Assembly (NCBI GenBank): GCA_900542945.1
Contig: UQPI01000012.1
Span: 1 to 49,171, forward strand
Direction: 5' to 3'
Origin: an uncultured Collinsella sp.
GTDB taxonomy: Bacteria > Actinomycetota > Coriobacteriia > Coriobacteriales > Coriobacteriaceae
DNA length: 49,171 nucleotides
Of this stretch, positions 48,784 through 49,171 are shown piece by piece. The notes under the pieces were generated by a model. It saw nothing but the letters and a program-made list of their open reading frames with translations, was not told where the DNA came from and did no database searches. The first letter of the stretch is position 1, and the number at the start of each line of letters is the position of its first letter. Position numbers and translations under genes: made by a program.

Positions 48784-49171
48784 GTTCTCTGCACCTCCAG
48801 CACTCTTTCGAATTCTTCCGGCAATTCCTGAATCATGTTTTCGTCCCCTATGACAGAGACGAGGTCTTCCTTCATAAACATTGGAATGCCAAGCGCGTGC
48901 GCCTGGTCCGTCAAAGACCATGCCCACTCCGGTTCCGTATGAACCTTCCTGCTCTGCGCCCCGGTCATGGTACCGACGACGATCCAGTTGATTCCGGAAA
49001 GGTCGACCGTACCGGGATCGTCGAATAGCGGCTCAAAAGTAACGAAGAAGTGATTTGCTTTGACGTTTTTCCGAAGGGCGTCGATACGCCACAGCTCCGC
49101 TTTCCTCGTCACCGTAACGCCAAACCATGCGTTTTCCAGATCGGTATCTAAATCAAGCAAATCGGGTCTCT
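48771..49171 (-). CDS. Radical SAM mobile-pair protein A, DUF5131-like (N-terminus outside window)
   Basis: The frame is open through the right edge, so only the C-terminal 133 codons are seen. Recognisable pieces are LENAWFGVTVTRKAELWRID, NWIVVGTMTGAQSRK and PMFMKEDLV, as in phage Gp37/Gp68 (DUF5131) proteins that form the A member of the radical-SAM pair. The TTG at 49158-49160 is not a start. Co-translated with protein B. Confidence 0.85.
   Translation of the reverse strand, partial: RPDLLDLDTDLENAWFGVTVTRKAELWRIDALRKNVKANHFFVTFEPLFDDPGTVDLSGINWIVVGTMTGAQSRKVHTEPEWAWSLTDQAHALGIPMFMKEDLVSVIGDENMIQELPEEFERVLEVQRTWRK

Overview
The window looks like a chromosomal piece of a high-GC, anaerobic gut actinobacterium of the class Coriobacteriia, most likely Collinsella or a close relative. 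This comes from gene content and style: a very large STAND/BTAD-type regulator, a type III glutamine synthetase, a P-type ATPase paired with a small membrane protein, and pervasive GC-rich codon use. It is recalled family knowledge, not a database match. About two thirds is ordinary housekeeping sequence. The accessory DNA lies in an island at about 20.7-22.9 kb and in a mosaic from about 43.0 kb to the right edge.

Layout. 1-5.3 kb: the end of an ABC exporter, a small membrane protein plus P1B-type metal ATPase, a PIN-domain protein and an unknown protein. 5.5-6.6 kb: tmRNA, then a gene-free stretch with copies of the tmRNA T-arm sequence and about 4.5 tandem 61-62 bp hairpin repeats. 6.6-11.6 kb: patatin-like protein, L13-S9, GlmM, a PTS IIA protein and NagB (amino-sugar and cell-wall precursor theme). 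12-15 kb: a 999-residue STAND/SARP-like regulator. 15-18.1 kb: YhbY, a methyltransferase, a striking 134-bp palindromic element and a UPF0210 protein. 18.2-24.7 kb: a methionine-synthesis cluster read leftward (MetF, separate MetH reactivation protein, MetH core). It is interrupted by a lower-GC cytosine methyltransferase/putative restriction enzyme pair, and metH carries a frameshift.

25-32 kb: glutamine synthetase III; tRNA-Glu with a second partial copy of its 3' end; then a leftward operon of two related helical-repeat proteins and a single-chain MurT-GatD fusion that would amidate lipid II using glutamine. 32.5-39.1 kb: iron-containing alcohol dehydrogenase, two glycerol-dehydrogenase paralogues, a polyferredoxin-like protein, YchF and a small membrane protein. 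39.1-43.0 kb: a divergent XRE regulator/unknown pair around a perfect-looking operator, asparaginase and GuaA.

The right end is a mosaic of horizontally acquired pieces. The last 17 bases around the guaA stop are repeated 2.56 kb downstream and bracket three methyltransferase genes (one frameshifted), as expected for an integration site. Beyond lie a ToxN/AbiQ-like protein behind a highly structured leader, a YjdF protein with a candidate riboswitch, two decayed gene fragments (cupin, Sir2), and a radical-SAM pair whose second member runs off the window. No CRISPR array, transposase or integrase was seen.
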